From contig UQNV01000017.1 of assembly GCA_900542505.1 (NCBI GenBank), positions 1 to 42,651 on the forward strand: a stretch of DNA of 42,651 nucleotides, in the 5' to 3' direction. The notes beneath the pieces were generated by a model that was not told where the DNA came from, made no database searches, and worked only from the letters and a program-made list of their open reading frames with translations. Below are positions 20,268 to 28,730 of this stretch, piece by piece. Position numbers and translations under genes: made by a program. Origin of the DNA: an uncultured Alistipes sp. (GTDB lineage: Bacteria > Bacteroidota > Bacteroidia > Bacteroidales > Rikenellaceae). Position 1 is the first letter of the stretch, and each line of letters begins with the position of its first letter.

Positions 20268-20993
20268 TTACCTGACGCGGTACTCGAGCCGCATGGTGAT
20301 GCGGGCCTTCTTCTGGCGCGACGAGGTGTTGAACGACCCGCCGGCCGAGAACTCCTCGTTGGTGTTGGCGCCCGTAATCTGGAAGACGCCCATGCGTGCC
20401 GAGGCTACGCGGCCCAGCTTGGCGCCGGCGTTCCTGGCAATCTTCTCGGCGCGCGTGCGGGCGTCGGCCGAGGCGGTCTCGATGAGCCCCATCTTCACGT
20501 CGTCGAGTTTCGTATAGTAGTAGTCCGGCGCCATCACCTCTATGCCCACACCCTGGGCCATGAGCGACGAGATTTCACGCGAGATGGCCTCGACCTTCTC
20601 CACTTCGTTCGACTCGACCGTAAAGCGCTGCCGGAGCATGTAGCCCGTGAAGCGCTGTCCCGCCCAGTTGCCGTTGGCGTTGTAGACGGGCGTGTACTGT
20701 TTCTCGACGTTGACGAACTCGAAGACCACCGCTTCGGCGGGCAGCCCCCGCTCCGAGAGGAACTTCTGGACCTTCGCCTTGCCGGCCTCGATTTCGGCGT
20801 AGCCCCGGGCGACATTCTCCGCTTCGGCCGTCAGGACGCCCGACCAGACAATCAGGTCCGAGGTGAACTCCGTCTCGCCCAGCCCCGTGACGGTGACGGT
20901 CTCCTGGGCGCGGTACTTGTAGGTGTAGTAGCGGCCCAGCAATACGACGCATACGATGGCCGTCACTCCAAGAATAAGGTACTTGCTTTTCAT
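20268..20993 (-). CDS. SIMPL-domain (DUF541) protein
   Basis: 241-residue protein with one N-terminal hydrophobic anchor or uncleaved signal ([16 protein letters not shown]) and a SIMPL/DUF541 domain across the rest. Supporting features are [20 protein letters not shown] at the start of the domain and the helix [21 protein letters not shown] near the end, a family hallmark. It is probably periplasmic and membrane-tethered. Function is poorly known; homologues are linked to envelope or oxidative stress. It lies between ychF and gltX, all on the minus strand. Confidence 0.9.
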   Translation of the reverse strand: MKSKYLILGVTAIVCVVLLGRYYTYKYRAQETVTVTGLGETEFTSDLIVWSGVLTAEAENVARGYAEIEAGKAKVQKFLSERGLPAEAVVFEFVNVEKQYTPVYNANGNWAGQRFTGYMLRQRFTVESNEVEKVEAISREISSLMAQGVGIEVMAPDYYYTKLDDVKMGLIETASADARTRAEKIARNAGAKLGRVASARMGVFQITGANTNEEFSAGGSFNTSSRQKKARITMRLEYRVR

Positions 20994-21061
20994 GGTTCGA
21001 ATACGGTTTAGGTTGATTCGTGGCGGGTGGACGGGGCGCGGGCGTCCGCGGGGGAGGGGAC

Positions 21062-22162
21062 TCAGACGTTGAACAGGAAGTGCATGATGTCACCGTCCTG
21101 CACGACGTACTCCTTGCCCTCGATGCCGATTTTGCCGGCGTCGCGGCAGGCCTTCTCCGAACCGAGCGTCACGTAGTCGTCGTACTTGATGACCTCGGCG
21201 CGGATGAATCCCCGTTCGAAGTCGGTGTGGATGATGCCGGCCGTCTGGGGAGCCTTCATGCCGCGGATGTAGGTCCAGGCGCGCGTCTCGTCGGCGCCCG
21301 TGGTGAAGAAGGTCTCGAGGTTGAGCAGCCGGTAGGCCGACTTGATGAGGCGCGCCACGCCCGACTCCTCGAGTCCGAGGTCTTCGAGGAACATCTGGCG
21401 CTCCTCGTAGCTCTCCAGTTCGGCGATGTCGGCCTCGGTGGCGGCGGCGATGATGAGCATCTCGGCCTTCTCGTCGGCGATGGCGGTGCGCACCGCCTCG
21501 GTATAGGCGTTGCCCGTCGCGGCGCTCTTTTCATCGACGTTGCAGACGTAGAGCACCGGCTTGTCGGTCAGCAGGTTGAGGTCTGCAACCAGCTTGCGGT
21601 CCTCCTTGTCGAGCTCGACCGTGCGGGCACTTTTGCCCTGCTCCAGTACGGCCTTGTACTGCAGCAGCAGTTCGACGGCGCGCTTGGCCTGCTTGTCACC
21701 GCCCGAGGTGGCCGCCTTCTGTGTCTTCGCCAGGCGGTTCTCGATGGTTTCGAGGTCCTTGAGCTGGAGCTCCGTGTCGATGATTTCCTTGTCGCGCACG
21801 GGGTCGATGGAGCCGTCCACGTGGGTGATGTTGCCGTTGTCGAAGCAGCGCAGCACGTGGATGATGGCATTCGTGTTCCGGATGTTGCCCAGGAACTTGT
21901 TGCCCAGACCCTCGCCCTTCGAGGCACCCTTGACCAGACCGGCGATGTCGACGATTTCGATGGTGGTGGGGATGACCCGTTTGGGGTTGTCGATTTCGGC
22001 CAGGCGGACGAGCCGCTGGTCGGGTACGGTGATGACGCCCACGTTGGGCTCGATGGTGCAGAAGGGGAAGTTGGCTGCCTGAGCCTTCGCGTTGGACAGG
22101 CAGTTGAAAAGCGTCGATTTGCCGACATTGGGTAATCCGACGATGCCGCATTGTAAAGCCAT
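21062..22162 (-). CDS. ychF: Redox-regulated ATPase YchF (OLA1-like)
   Basis: 366-residue Obg-like P-loop ATPase that binds ribosomes. P-loop GLPNVGKS is at 9-16; DIAGLVKGASKGEGLGNKFL is the switch region. NVDE replaces the NKxD motif, which in this family gives ATP rather than GTP preference. A C-terminal TGS domain ends MHFLFNV. The frame is open upstream to 22228, but MALQCGIVGLPNVGKS is the conserved N-terminus and TATCTTTG lies at 22193-22200. It is the first gene of the minus-strand run to galM and is divergent from the operon starting at 22402. Confidence 0.97.
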   Translation of the reverse strand: MALQCGIVGLPNVGKSTLFNCLSNAKAQAANFPFCTIEPNVGVITVPDQRLVRLAEIDNPKRVIPTTIEIVDIAGLVKGASKGEGLGNKFLGNIRNTNAIIHVLRCFDNGNITHVDGSIDPVRDKEIIDTELQLKDLETIENRLAKTQKAATSGGDKQAKRAVELLLQYKAVLEQGKSARTVELDKEDRKLVADLNLLTDKPVLYVCNVDEKSAATGNAYTEAVRTAIADEKAEMLIIAAATEADIAELESYEERQMFLEDLGLEESGVARLIKSAYRLLNLETFFTTGADETRAWTYIRGMKAPQTAGIIHTDFERGFIRAEVIKYDDYVTLGSEKACRDAGKIGIEGKEYVVQDGDIMHFLFNV

Positions 22163-22192
22163 TATCTGAATCGGAATTTTCGTTTCGTGCTG

Positions 22193-22200
22193 CAAAGATA
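22193..22200 (-). promoter_or_regulatory. -7 promoter element for ychF
   Basis: Minus-strand TATCTTTG, about 30 bases before the ychF start. No -33 partner at the expected distance. Confidence 0.5.
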
Positions 22201-22346
22201 ACCAACTTTTCGGGAACGGGATGCGCATGCGGGTTTATTTATTTTTCGAAGGGGCGTCCTCCGACCTCGGAGCTCAGTTTCAAAACGTTTGCCCGGGCGA
22301 TGGGCGCGGCCCGGGCGGCAGGGGGCAAAATATACTGCCCATTGCT

Positions 22347-22377
22347 TGACTCGAATCGCTTTAATGCGTATCTTTGG
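22347..22377 (+). promoter_or_regulatory. Promoter of the rsmI-lipid acyltransferase operon
   Basis: TTG at 22347-22349, 20 bases, then TATCTTTG at 22370-22377, close to the Bacteroidota consensus, 24 bases before the ATG at 22402. It drives the gene run to 28335. Confidence 0.7.
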
Positions 22378-22401
22378 AGGTCAAAAAAGAGCCTTGCAAC
22401 T

Positions 22402-24195
22402 ATGGATTTGAAAACGATACGGGAAGAGTTGTCGCACCTCGAATCGCTGGTCGACGGATGGCGGTCGGATGCCGGGATTCCGGCCCTCGAGCGCGACCTT
22501 GCGCTCGGAATGCTCCGCCGTCTCTATGAGTGCGTGCGCTTTGGCGCGGAGGAGGTTCCGCCGCAGGCTGCCGCCGAGCCGGTTGCGGCCGAGATGCCCG
22601 AAAGCATCGATTTGGCCGAGGTGCTCGCCTTCAAGCCGGTGGCGGTTGTCCCGGAGCCATTCCCCTCGAGCAATGAGGAGCAGGCCGAAGCGGACCGTCT
22701 GCTCGATGCCGGGTCGGCCGGTATTGCTGCGGCAGACTCCGTGTCGGACGCCGAGCCGGATGCCGAGCCGGACGCCGCTCCGGCAACAGCCGGCGCCGAT
22801 GCCGACGATGCAGCCCAGACCGTTCTTGCTGCCGAGGAGGCCGAGAGCTCCGTTTCGGCTGAAGATGCTGCCGCATCCGTCGACGAGGAGTCCGAGGCCG
22901 AGACGGCCGAAGTGGTTGCTGCGACGGTCGACGAGGAGCCGGCCGAGGAGCCGTCCGAAGTTTCCGAACCTTCTGATAAAAATACCGAGCCGCACCGGCC
23001 TGCCGAAGAGCCCGCCGAGCCCGTTGTGATTGCCGCCGAGCCGGCCTCCGTCTCCCCCGTTGCCAAGGCGGAGGAGCAAGCCGCACACCAGCCCGAGCTG
23101 GTGTGCGAAGAACAGGCCGCCGCTCCTGCATCGCCGGACACTGCCGCTGAACCCGCAGCCCCGGCTGCCGAAATGCCGGCTGCCGAAATGCCGGCTGCGG
23201 AACATGCGGCGGCGGAGCACCGTGGCGGCGGAGCGCGGCGACCCTTGATGGGCAGCCTTTTCGGGGTCGAAGAGCCGGTCGTACGCCATCGTCACCGTCA
23301 GCGGGTCATCATGTCGCTCTACGGCGACACGGAGCCTGCAGTGAGCGAGCGCCTTTCGGGCGCGGGAACGGTGCGCCATGCGGCGCCTGCTCCGGCCGAA
23401 CGCCGTATGGCGGAGATGCCCGCCGAGACCCTGCGTCACGACGAAGCCGGGCAGCCTGCTGCCGCACCGGAGGTCACGGTACCGGCGGCCGGGGAGACCG
23501 TGGCGGCCGATGCTGCCATGCCGGCCGATGCTGCGGCTGCGGAGCGCATGCCGGCAGCGGACCCCGTGGGCGAAACGGCGACCGTCGAAGCGCAACCCGT
23601 AGCATCCGAATCGCCCTCGCCTTCGCTGCAGGCTGAAACTGCAGAGGCGGAGGTCGACGGTGCCGGTGCCGGGGAGACGGTCCCGGAGCAGTATGCCGAA
23701 GAGGAGGAGAACCCCTTTGTCGAGGTGCAGCTCGATGCCGTCGGCGGTGACGCCTCGGAGCCGGCGTCGGAGGAGTCCGAGGCGGAGGAGCCCGTCGGGA
23801 AGAAGCCCGGGACGACCGGCAATGTCCCGACTGCGGGGCCGTTCGTACAATCCCCGGTTGCTGCCGAGGGCGGTGTCGTGTTGGGCGAGGTCATCAACCA
23901 CGACGTGCGGACGCTGGCCGATACCATCGCGCCGCCGCGTGACATGGCGGCGGAAATCGCCCGCAGCGAGCCGGTCACCGACCTGCGCCGGGCCATCGGC
24001 ATCAACGACCGTTTCCTGATGATTCGCGACCTGTTCGGTGGGGACGCCGATGCCTACGAGCAGGCGATAACGGAGCTCGACGGCTTCCACGACCTGGACG
24101 AGTGTATGATTTACATCGCCGAAAACTTTGCCTGGAACTCTTCGTCGGACGGCGCCCGCTTCCTCATGGAGCTCCTCGAGCGCAAATACGCATAG
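22402..24195 (+). CDS. Acidic Ala/Glu-rich low-complexity protein with conserved-looking C-terminal domain
   Basis: 597-residue cytoplasmic protein of unknown function. The N-terminal 50 residues (MDLKTIREELSHLESLV...) are helical and ordered. Residues from about 50 to 500 are a disordered, strongly acidic Ala/Glu/Pro/Val stretch, with a tandem AAEMP repeat encoded by 15-base repeats near 23165-23199. The last 85 residues are again ordered: DLRRAIGINDRFLMIRDLFGG, then a helical ending with LDECMIYIAENFAW. Two folded ends joined by a long acidic linker suggest a tether or scaffold. It is the first gene of a five-gene operon; rsmI starts 2 bases after the stop. Confidence 0.8.
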   Translation: MDLKTIREELSHLESLVDGWRSDAGIPALERDLALGMLRRLYECVRFGAEEVPPQAAAEPVAAEMPESIDLAEVLAFKPVAVVPEPFPSSNEEQAEADRLLDAGSAGIAAADSVSDAEPDAEPDAAPATAGADADDAAQTVLAAEEAESSVSAEDAAASVDEESEAETAEVVAATVDEEPAEEPSEVSEPSDKNTEPHRPAEEPAEPVVIAAEPASVSPVAKAEEQAAHQPELVCEEQAAAPASPDTAAEPAAPAAEMPAAEMPAAEHAAAEHRGGGARRPLMGSLFGVEEPVVRHRHRQRVIMSLYGDTEPAVSERLSGAGTVRHAAPAPAERRMAEMPAETLRHDEAGQPAAAPEVTVPAAGETVAADAAMPADAAAAERMPAADPVGETATVEAQPVASESPSPSLQAETAEAEVDGAGAGETVPEQYAEEEENPFVEVQLDAVGGDASEPASEESEAEEPVGKKPGTTGNVPTAGPFVQSPVAAEGGVVLGEVINHDVRTLADTIAPPRDMAAEIARSEPVTDLRRAIGINDRFLMIRDLFGGDADAYEQAITELDGFHDLDECMIYIAENFAWNSSSDGARFLMELLERKYA

Positions 24196-24196
24196 C

Positions 24197-24937
24197 ATGG
24201 CCAAACTTTATATCGTTCCTACGCCCATCGGCAATCTGGATGACATCACGCTGCGCGCCGTCAAGGTGCTCGGCGAGGTGGACCTCATCCTGGCCGAGGA
24301 TACGCGCACCACGTCGGTGCTGCTGCGCCATCTGGGCATCGAGAAACCGCTTCGCTCGCACCACAAGTTCAACGAACACGCCACCGTCCGCATGGTGGCC
24401 GAGCACATCGCTGCGGGACGTACCGTGGCGCTGGTCTCCGATGCCGGAACGCCCGGCATCTCCGACCCGGGCTTCCTGCTGGTGCGCACCTGCCTGGAGG
24501 AGGGCATCGAGGTCGAATCGCTGCCCGGAGCCACGGCCTTCGTGCCGGCGCTGCTCCAGAGCGGCTTCCCCTGCGACCGCTTCTGCTTCGAGGGCTTCCT
24601 GCCCCAGAAGAAGGGGCGTACGAAGCACCTGCAGGCGCTGGCCGACGAGGAACGCACGATGATTTTCTACGAGTCGCCCTACCGTGTGGTGAAGTGCCTC
24701 GAACAGTTCGCCGAGACGTTCGGGGCGGACCGCCCGGTGTCGGTCTCGCGTGAGCTGACCAAAAAATTCGAACAGACCGTGCGCGGTACGGTGGCCGAGG
24801 TGCTCGACCACTTCCGCACGACGGAACCCAAGGGCGAATTCGTCCTGGTGGTGGCCGGAAAACCCCGGCTGCGCCGCAGTGCCGCAGCGTCGGATACGGA
24901 ATCCGACGTTATGGAAAACCCTCAAGATGAAGCATGA
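24197..24937 (+). CDS. rsmI: 16S rRNA (cytidine-1402-2'-O)-methyltransferase RsmI
   Basis: 246-residue SAM-dependent methyltransferase of the tetrapyrrole-methylase fold that modifies C1402 in the 16S rRNA decoding centre. The N-terminus YIVPTPIGNLDDITLRA and LVSDAGTPGISDPG are RsmI signatures, followed by ESLPGATAFVPAL and IFYESPYRV. The last 25 residues are a non-conserved tail. The start at 24197 was chosen because the family begins at this Lys-Leu-Tyr. The stop overlaps the next start (ATGATGA), indicating translational coupling. Confidence 0.97.
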   Translation: MAKLYIVPTPIGNLDDITLRAVKVLGEVDLILAEDTRTTSVLLRHLGIEKPLRSHHKFNEHATVRMVAEHIAAGRTVALVSDAGTPGISDPGFLLVRTCLEEGIEVESLPGATAFVPALLQSGFPCDRFCFEGFLPQKKGRTKHLQALADEERTMIFYESPYRVVKCLEQFAETFGADRPVSVSRELTKKFEQTVRGTVAEVLDHFRTTEPKGEFVLVVAGKPRLRRSAAASDTESDVMENPQDEA

Positions 24938-26394
24938 TGAACGAACAACGCAATAATCCGGAAGACAACTGCAATTGCAACGACCCGGCCGAGGAGAAGA
25001 AGAACTCCTCCTCCGCGGCGGCGTCTGAACACCGCTCCTTCGGCGCATGGCTGCGCGACCTGCGCGATTACCTGAGCGACCGGTTCAGCCTCGAGGACGA
25101 GGACAAGGCGCAGCGCGACGAAGTGGTGGCCAATATCGCCAAGGGAGTCGAGTTCCGCGGCGTGAACCTCTGGGTGCTGATTTTCGCCACGATGATAGCC
25201 TCGCTGGGCCTGAACGTCAACTCGGCGGCCGTCATCATCGGCGCGATGCTCATCTCGCCCATCATGGGCCCCATCATGGGCATAGGCCTTTCGCTGGGCA
25301 TCAACGACTTCGAGCTGCTCAAACGCTCGCTGCGCAACTATGCGCTGATGTTCATCGTGGCCATCATCACCTCGACGCTCTATTTCTTCATCTCGCCCAT
25401 CGGTACGGCCCAGAGCGAGCTGCTGGCCCGTACCGTGCCGACGACCTACGACGTGCTCATCGCCCTGTTCGGCGGTTTGGCCGGCATCATCGCCCAGTCG
25501 CGGCGTGAGCGCACCTCGACCGTCATCCCGGGCGTGGCGATTGCCACGGCGCTCATCCCGCCCCTCTGTACGTCGGGCTACGGTCTGGCGACCGGGCAGC
25601 TGCGGTTCTTCGTCGGAGCCTTCTACCTCTTCTTCATCAACTCGGTGTTCATCGCTCTGGCGACCTATCTGATGGTGCGCTTCCTCAAGTACGAGAAGAA
25701 GGTCTTCATCGACAAGGTCCGCGAGCGCAATGTCAAGCGGCTGATGATGGTCATCACGCTCGCAACCTTTATCCCGAGCGTCTTTGTGGGCTTCCACATG
25801 GTGCAGGTCTCGCTCTTCGAGGCTGCGGCCGACAAATACGTCTCGCGGGTCTTCAAATTCGCCCATACGCGCGTCATCGAGTGCAACAAGCATTATGCGC
25901 GCGGCGGCCGTCCGTCGCAAATCGAGCTGGTGCTGCTGGGCGAGACGCTCGGTGACGACGTGCTCGACAACGCGCGGGCGCAGTTGGCCGGGTTCCGCGG
26001 GCTGGAGAACACCGAACTTGTGGTCCGCCAGGCGAGCAACAGCGACCGGCTCGACATGGCGACGCTCCAGAAAAGCTACCTCGAGCTGCTCGAGGAGAAG
26101 AACGCCCAAATCGAGCGCATGAGTTCGCAGCTGGCCCGTTACCGGGTGACGAACGTCGCCGTCGAGGATATCTCGCGCGAGGCGGGCGTCGTGGTGCACA
26201 ACGTCGCGACGGTTTCGCTGACCAAGGGCATCACCTTCGGTGTCGACGGGCAGCCGCGCGATACGACGCTCGTCTGTGTCGTCTCGCCCGTCGATTCGAC
26301 GCAGCAGGTCGACCTTGAATCGCTCCGCAGCTGGCTGCGCGTGCGCACGAAGGTCGCCAACGTCAAGGTATTCGTAGAGAACGACAAACCATGA
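24934..26394 (+). CDS. DUF389-family inner-membrane protein
   Basis: 486-residue membrane protein of the DUF389/TIGR00341 group. A polar, Asn/Glu-rich N-terminus of about 70 residues precedes roughly six hydrophobic helices (about 75-260), including SAAVIIGAMLISPIMGPIMG, the family signature, and VIPGVAIATALIPPLCTSGY. A cytoplasmic C-terminal half contains a coiled coil near LQKSYLELLEEKNAQIERM. The molecular role of DUF389 is unknown. It overlaps rsmI by 4 bases and the acyltransferase by 4 bases, so it is made together with envelope-lipid and glycan enzymes. Confidence 0.92.
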   Translation: MMNEQRNNPEDNCNCNDPAEEKKNSSSAAASEHRSFGAWLRDLRDYLSDRFSLEDEDKAQRDEVVANIAKGVEFRGVNLWVLIFATMIASLGLNVNSAAVIIGAMLISPIMGPIMGIGLSLGINDFELLKRSLRNYALMFIVAIITSTLYFFISPIGTAQSELLARTVPTTYDVLIALFGGLAGIIAQSRRERTSTVIPGVAIATALIPPLCTSGYGLATGQLRFFVGAFYLFFINSVFIALATYLMVRFLKYEKKVFIDKVRERNVKRLMMVITLATFIPSVFVGFHMVQVSLFEAAADKYVSRVFKFAHTRVIECNKHYARGGRPSQIELVLLGETLGDDVLDNARAQLAGFRGLENTELVVRQASNSDRLDMATLQKSYLELLEEKNAQIERMSSQLARYRVTNVAVEDISREAGVVVHNVATVSLTKGITFGVDGQPRDTTLVCVVSPVDSTQQVDLESLRSWLRVRTKVANVKVFVENDKP

Positions 26395-27311
26395 ACCGGA
26401 CGGAAATGACACTTCTGCAGCGGGCGGAACTCGAACTGCTGTGGCTCTGGGCCTGGCTCTTTGCCGTGATGCCCTACTGGTTCAAATACTACGTGGTCGA
26501 GAACCTGCTCTACTTCCTGCTCTGCTACGTGCTGCGCTACCGCCGGAAGGTGGTGCGGCGCAACCTGCGCAACTCCTTCCCCGAAAAGAGCGAGCGGGAG
26601 CTCGCGGAGATTTGCCGCCGTTTCTACCGGACGCTGGCCGAACTCTTCGTCGATACCATCAACATGGCCCACATGAGCGCCGACAAGGCCCGGACGGTAC
26701 TGACGGTCAAGGGTCTTGAGGAGCACCGTGCCGCGGTCAAGGGGCGCGACTGGATTGCACTGACGGCCCACTATGGCTGCTGGGAGTATTGCTCCTACTG
26801 GGGACTGTACGAACCCTCGCAGATGCTTGTGGCGGTCTACCATCCGTTGCGCAGCGTGGTGATGGAGCGCTTCTACCAGCGGTTGCGCAACTACGAGAAT
26901 TCGACCACGGTGGCCATGAAGGAGTGCCTGCGTTTCTATCTGCGCAACCGCGAGACGGGTATCGACGGCAAGAATCTTGTAATGGGACTTATTGCCGACC
27001 AGAATCCGCCGCGCCGTCCCGACAGCCACTGGTTCCGATTCCTCAATCAGGATACAATCTTCTTCGACGGCGGCGAGAAACTGGCCCTGCGGTGCCACCT
27101 TCCCGTCTACTTCGTCCGCATGGAGCGGCTGCAGCGCGGCCGTTACCAGATGTCGTTCGAGTTGCTCTACGACGGCGAGGAGGAGGTGGCTCCCAACGAA
27201 ATCACCGAACGTTACGTACGCCGGCTCGAGGCGGTGATTGTCGAACGTCCCGAACTGTGGATATGGTCCCATCGCCGCTGGAAACACAAACGCAAGAATG
27301 CCAACGGTTAA
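26391..27311 (+). CDS. Lysophospholipid/lipid A acyltransferase (LpxL/HtrB-like)
   Basis: 306-residue membrane-bound acyltransferase of the LpxL/HtrB family, probably adding a secondary acyl chain to lipid A at the inner membrane. A hydrophobic N-terminal anchor lies at about 15-48. The catalytic HX4(D/E) motif is H127-E132 in TAHYGCWEY. LIADQNPPRRPDSHWFRFLN is the second conserved block, and the C-terminal IWSHRRWKHK is typical. The start overlaps the DUF389 stop (ATGA) and the stop overlaps the glycosyltransferase start by 14 bases, so translation is coupled. Confidence 0.93.
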   Translation: MNRTEMTLLQRAELELLWLWAWLFAVMPYWFKYYVVENLLYFLLCYVLRYRRKVVRRNLRNSFPEKSERELAEICRRFYRTLAELFVDTINMAHMSADKARTVLTVKGLEEHRAAVKGRDWIALTAHYGCWEYCSYWGLYEPSQMLVAVYHPLRSVVMERFYQRLRNYENSTTVAMKECLRFYLRNRETGIDGKNLVMGLIADQNPPRRPDSHWFRFLNQDTIFFDGGEKLALRCHLPVYFVRMERLQRGRYQMSFELLYDGEEEVAPNEITERYVRRLEAVIVERPELWIWSHRRWKHKRKNANG

Positions 27312-28335
27312 AATCGTCATACTCAACTGGAACGGAGTCGGACATCTGCGCCGCTTCCTGCCGAGCGTCGTTGCGGCGGCCGACGGAGCAGGCGTGGTCG
27401 TTGCCGACAACGGCTCGACGGACGACTCGCTGCGCGTGCTCGCCGAGGAGTTCCCCTCGGTCGAGGTGGTGCCGATGGACGCCAACTACGGCTTTGCGGG
27501 CGGTTACGACCGGGCGCTCGAACGGGTCGAGGCCGATTACTACGTGCTGCTCAACTCCGACGTCGAGACCCCCTCGGGGTGGCTTGCGCCGCTTGTCGCC
27601 GAGTTGGAACGCCATCCCGACGTGGCGGCCGTCGCACCTCGCCTGCGTTCGCTGTGCGAACCCGAGAAGTTCGAATATGCGGGTGCGTCGGGCGGCTATA
27701 TCGACTTCCTGGGCTATCCCTTCTGCCGCGGCCGGATTCTGAAGCGTACCGAGCGCGACGAGGGACAGTACGACGATGCGCGCGATGTCTTCTGGGTGAC
27801 GGGCGCCGCCTTCTGCTGTCGGGCCGATGTCTTCCGGGCGCTGGGGGGCTTCGATGCCGACTTCTTCGCCCACATGGAGGAGATTGACCTCTGCTGGCGG
27901 ATGCAGCTGGCCGGTTACCGGGTGCGGATTGTGCCCGCAAGTACGGTCTACCATCTGGGCGGCGGCACGCTCCAGACCGACTCTCCGTCGAAGGTCTTCT
28001 ACAACCACCGCAACAATCTGGCGATGCTCTACAAGTGCGCCTCGCCCCTGCAGCGGTGCGTCGTGGCGGTCGTACGGCCCGTGCTCGACCTGCTGGCAGC
28101 CTTTTCCTACCTGGCGCAGGGGCGTTGGGACAACTTCCGGGCCGTGGGCCGCGCCTACCGCGATTTCGTGCGGTGGCATCCGATGCTCTCCCGCAAGCGG
28201 CGCGAGACCCGGGCGCTGCTGGCAACCGGACCCGGGCGGGACGGGCGCGAAGGCGTGTTGCAGCGGCATATCTACCGCGGCTCCATCGTGCTGCGCTACC
28301 TGCTGGGCCGCCGCACCTTCCGTCGGATGATGTGA
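27298..28335 (+). CDS. Family 2 glycosyltransferase
   Basis: 345-residue GT-A fold glycosyltransferase, rhamnosyltransferase-like. KIVILNWNGVGHL is the first nucleotide-sugar strand, VVADNGSTDDS follows, and LLNSDVETP is the DXD-like metal-binding site. WVTGAAFCCRADVFRALGGFD and the acidic HMEEIDLCWR are acceptor and base segments common to the family. The C-terminal third has hydrophobic and basic stretches compatible with membrane association. The start at 27298 lies inside the acyltransferase gene, and the family begins at this MPTVKIV. It is the last gene of the operon; lipopolysaccharide or capsule is the likely target (inference). Confidence 0.93.
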   Translation: MPTVKIVILNWNGVGHLRRFLPSVVAAADGAGVVVADNGSTDDSLRVLAEEFPSVEVVPMDANYGFAGGYDRALERVEADYYVLLNSDVETPSGWLAPLVAELERHPDVAAVAPRLRSLCEPEKFEYAGASGGYIDFLGYPFCRGRILKRTERDEGQYDDARDVFWVTGAAFCCRADVFRALGGFDADFFAHMEEIDLCWRMQLAGYRVRIVPASTVYHLGGGTLQTDSPSKVFYNHRNNLAMLYKCASPLQRCVVAVVRPVLDLLAAFSYLAQGRWDNFRAVGRAYRDFVRWHPMLSRKRRETRALLATGPGRDGREGVLQRHIYRGSIVLRYLLGRRTFRRMM

Positions 28336-28375
28336 CGGCGAGGCGAAGACGGAGTTGCTCTTTTTTGTTGTCCAA

Positions 28376-28406
28376 TTTGATTTCTGAGAAGATTTGTCTA
28401 CTTTTG
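28376..28406 (+). promoter_or_regulatory. Consensus Bacteroidota promoter before the structured RNA
   Basis: TTTG (28376-28379), 19 bases, then TACTTTTG (28399-28406): a perfect match to TTTG-N19-TAnnTTTG. Transcription would start near 28412. No coding gene begins for more than 300 bases, which points to an RNA product. Confidence 0.8.
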
Positions 28407-28440
28407 AGAAGATAAATAAGAAACTGCCTATGTAACAGCG

Positions 28441-28667
28441 TTAGTCGATACGCGCATTTTAGACGTATTGGAAAAGCGTTTTAGCTGTATTCTGCTACCC
28501 AAAAGTTTGGCGACTCAAGGATTTTCAGCAGGAATATTGCAAGAATGCTCGCGCTTAACGGCGCGGGCTTTTGGTTATTCTGCTGATAGGTTACGCCAAA
28601 CACCTTGGGTAGAGAATATACTGAAAGTACCGCGTTTTTTTTATGCGCGTATCTCACTCTTGATTAA
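28441..28667 (+). ncRNA. Rod-shaped structured RNA, candidate 6S-like (possibly Bacteroidales-1 class)
   Basis: The sequence folds into one long interrupted hairpin. TTAGTC 28441-28446 pairs with 28662-28667 (one G-U). GATACGCGCAT 28447-28457 pairs perfectly with 28643-28653. An asymmetric bubble follows, containing a run of eight T. Then 28476-28484 pairs with 28621-28633 (bulged), 28488-28493 with 28613-28618, CTACCCAA 28495-28502 with 28605-28612, GTTTGGCG 28505-28512 with 28594-28601, TCAGCA 28525-28530 and GAATA 28532-28536 with 28576-28586, and finally GCTCGCGC 28547-28554 with GCGCGGGC 28561-28568 around TTAACG. A closing helix, central bubble and long terminal arm at about 200 nt is the architecture of 6S RNA, which binds RNA polymerase holoenzyme. 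Alternatives are a structured leader of the gene at 28731, or a transcript ending at the T8 run (28635-28642). That the region is a structured RNA is well supported; the 6S identity is inference. Confidence 0.68.
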
Positions 28668-28730
28668 GGTACGAACGGAGTTTCCCGAAAAGCCGTCAAG
28701 TGAGTAGGGAATGATGATAATTCAGGAAAG

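Noticed and set aside
28441..28667. The structured RNA as tmRNA, RNase P RNA or SRP RNA
   Set aside because: There is no tag-peptide frame ending in ALAA or CCA end, no conserved RNase P core, and no SRP GGAAG/AGCAG apical loop.
28468..28707. 79-residue open frame across the structured RNA
   Set aside because: It overlaps both arms of the long hairpin, has no family features, and base pairing explains the sequence better.
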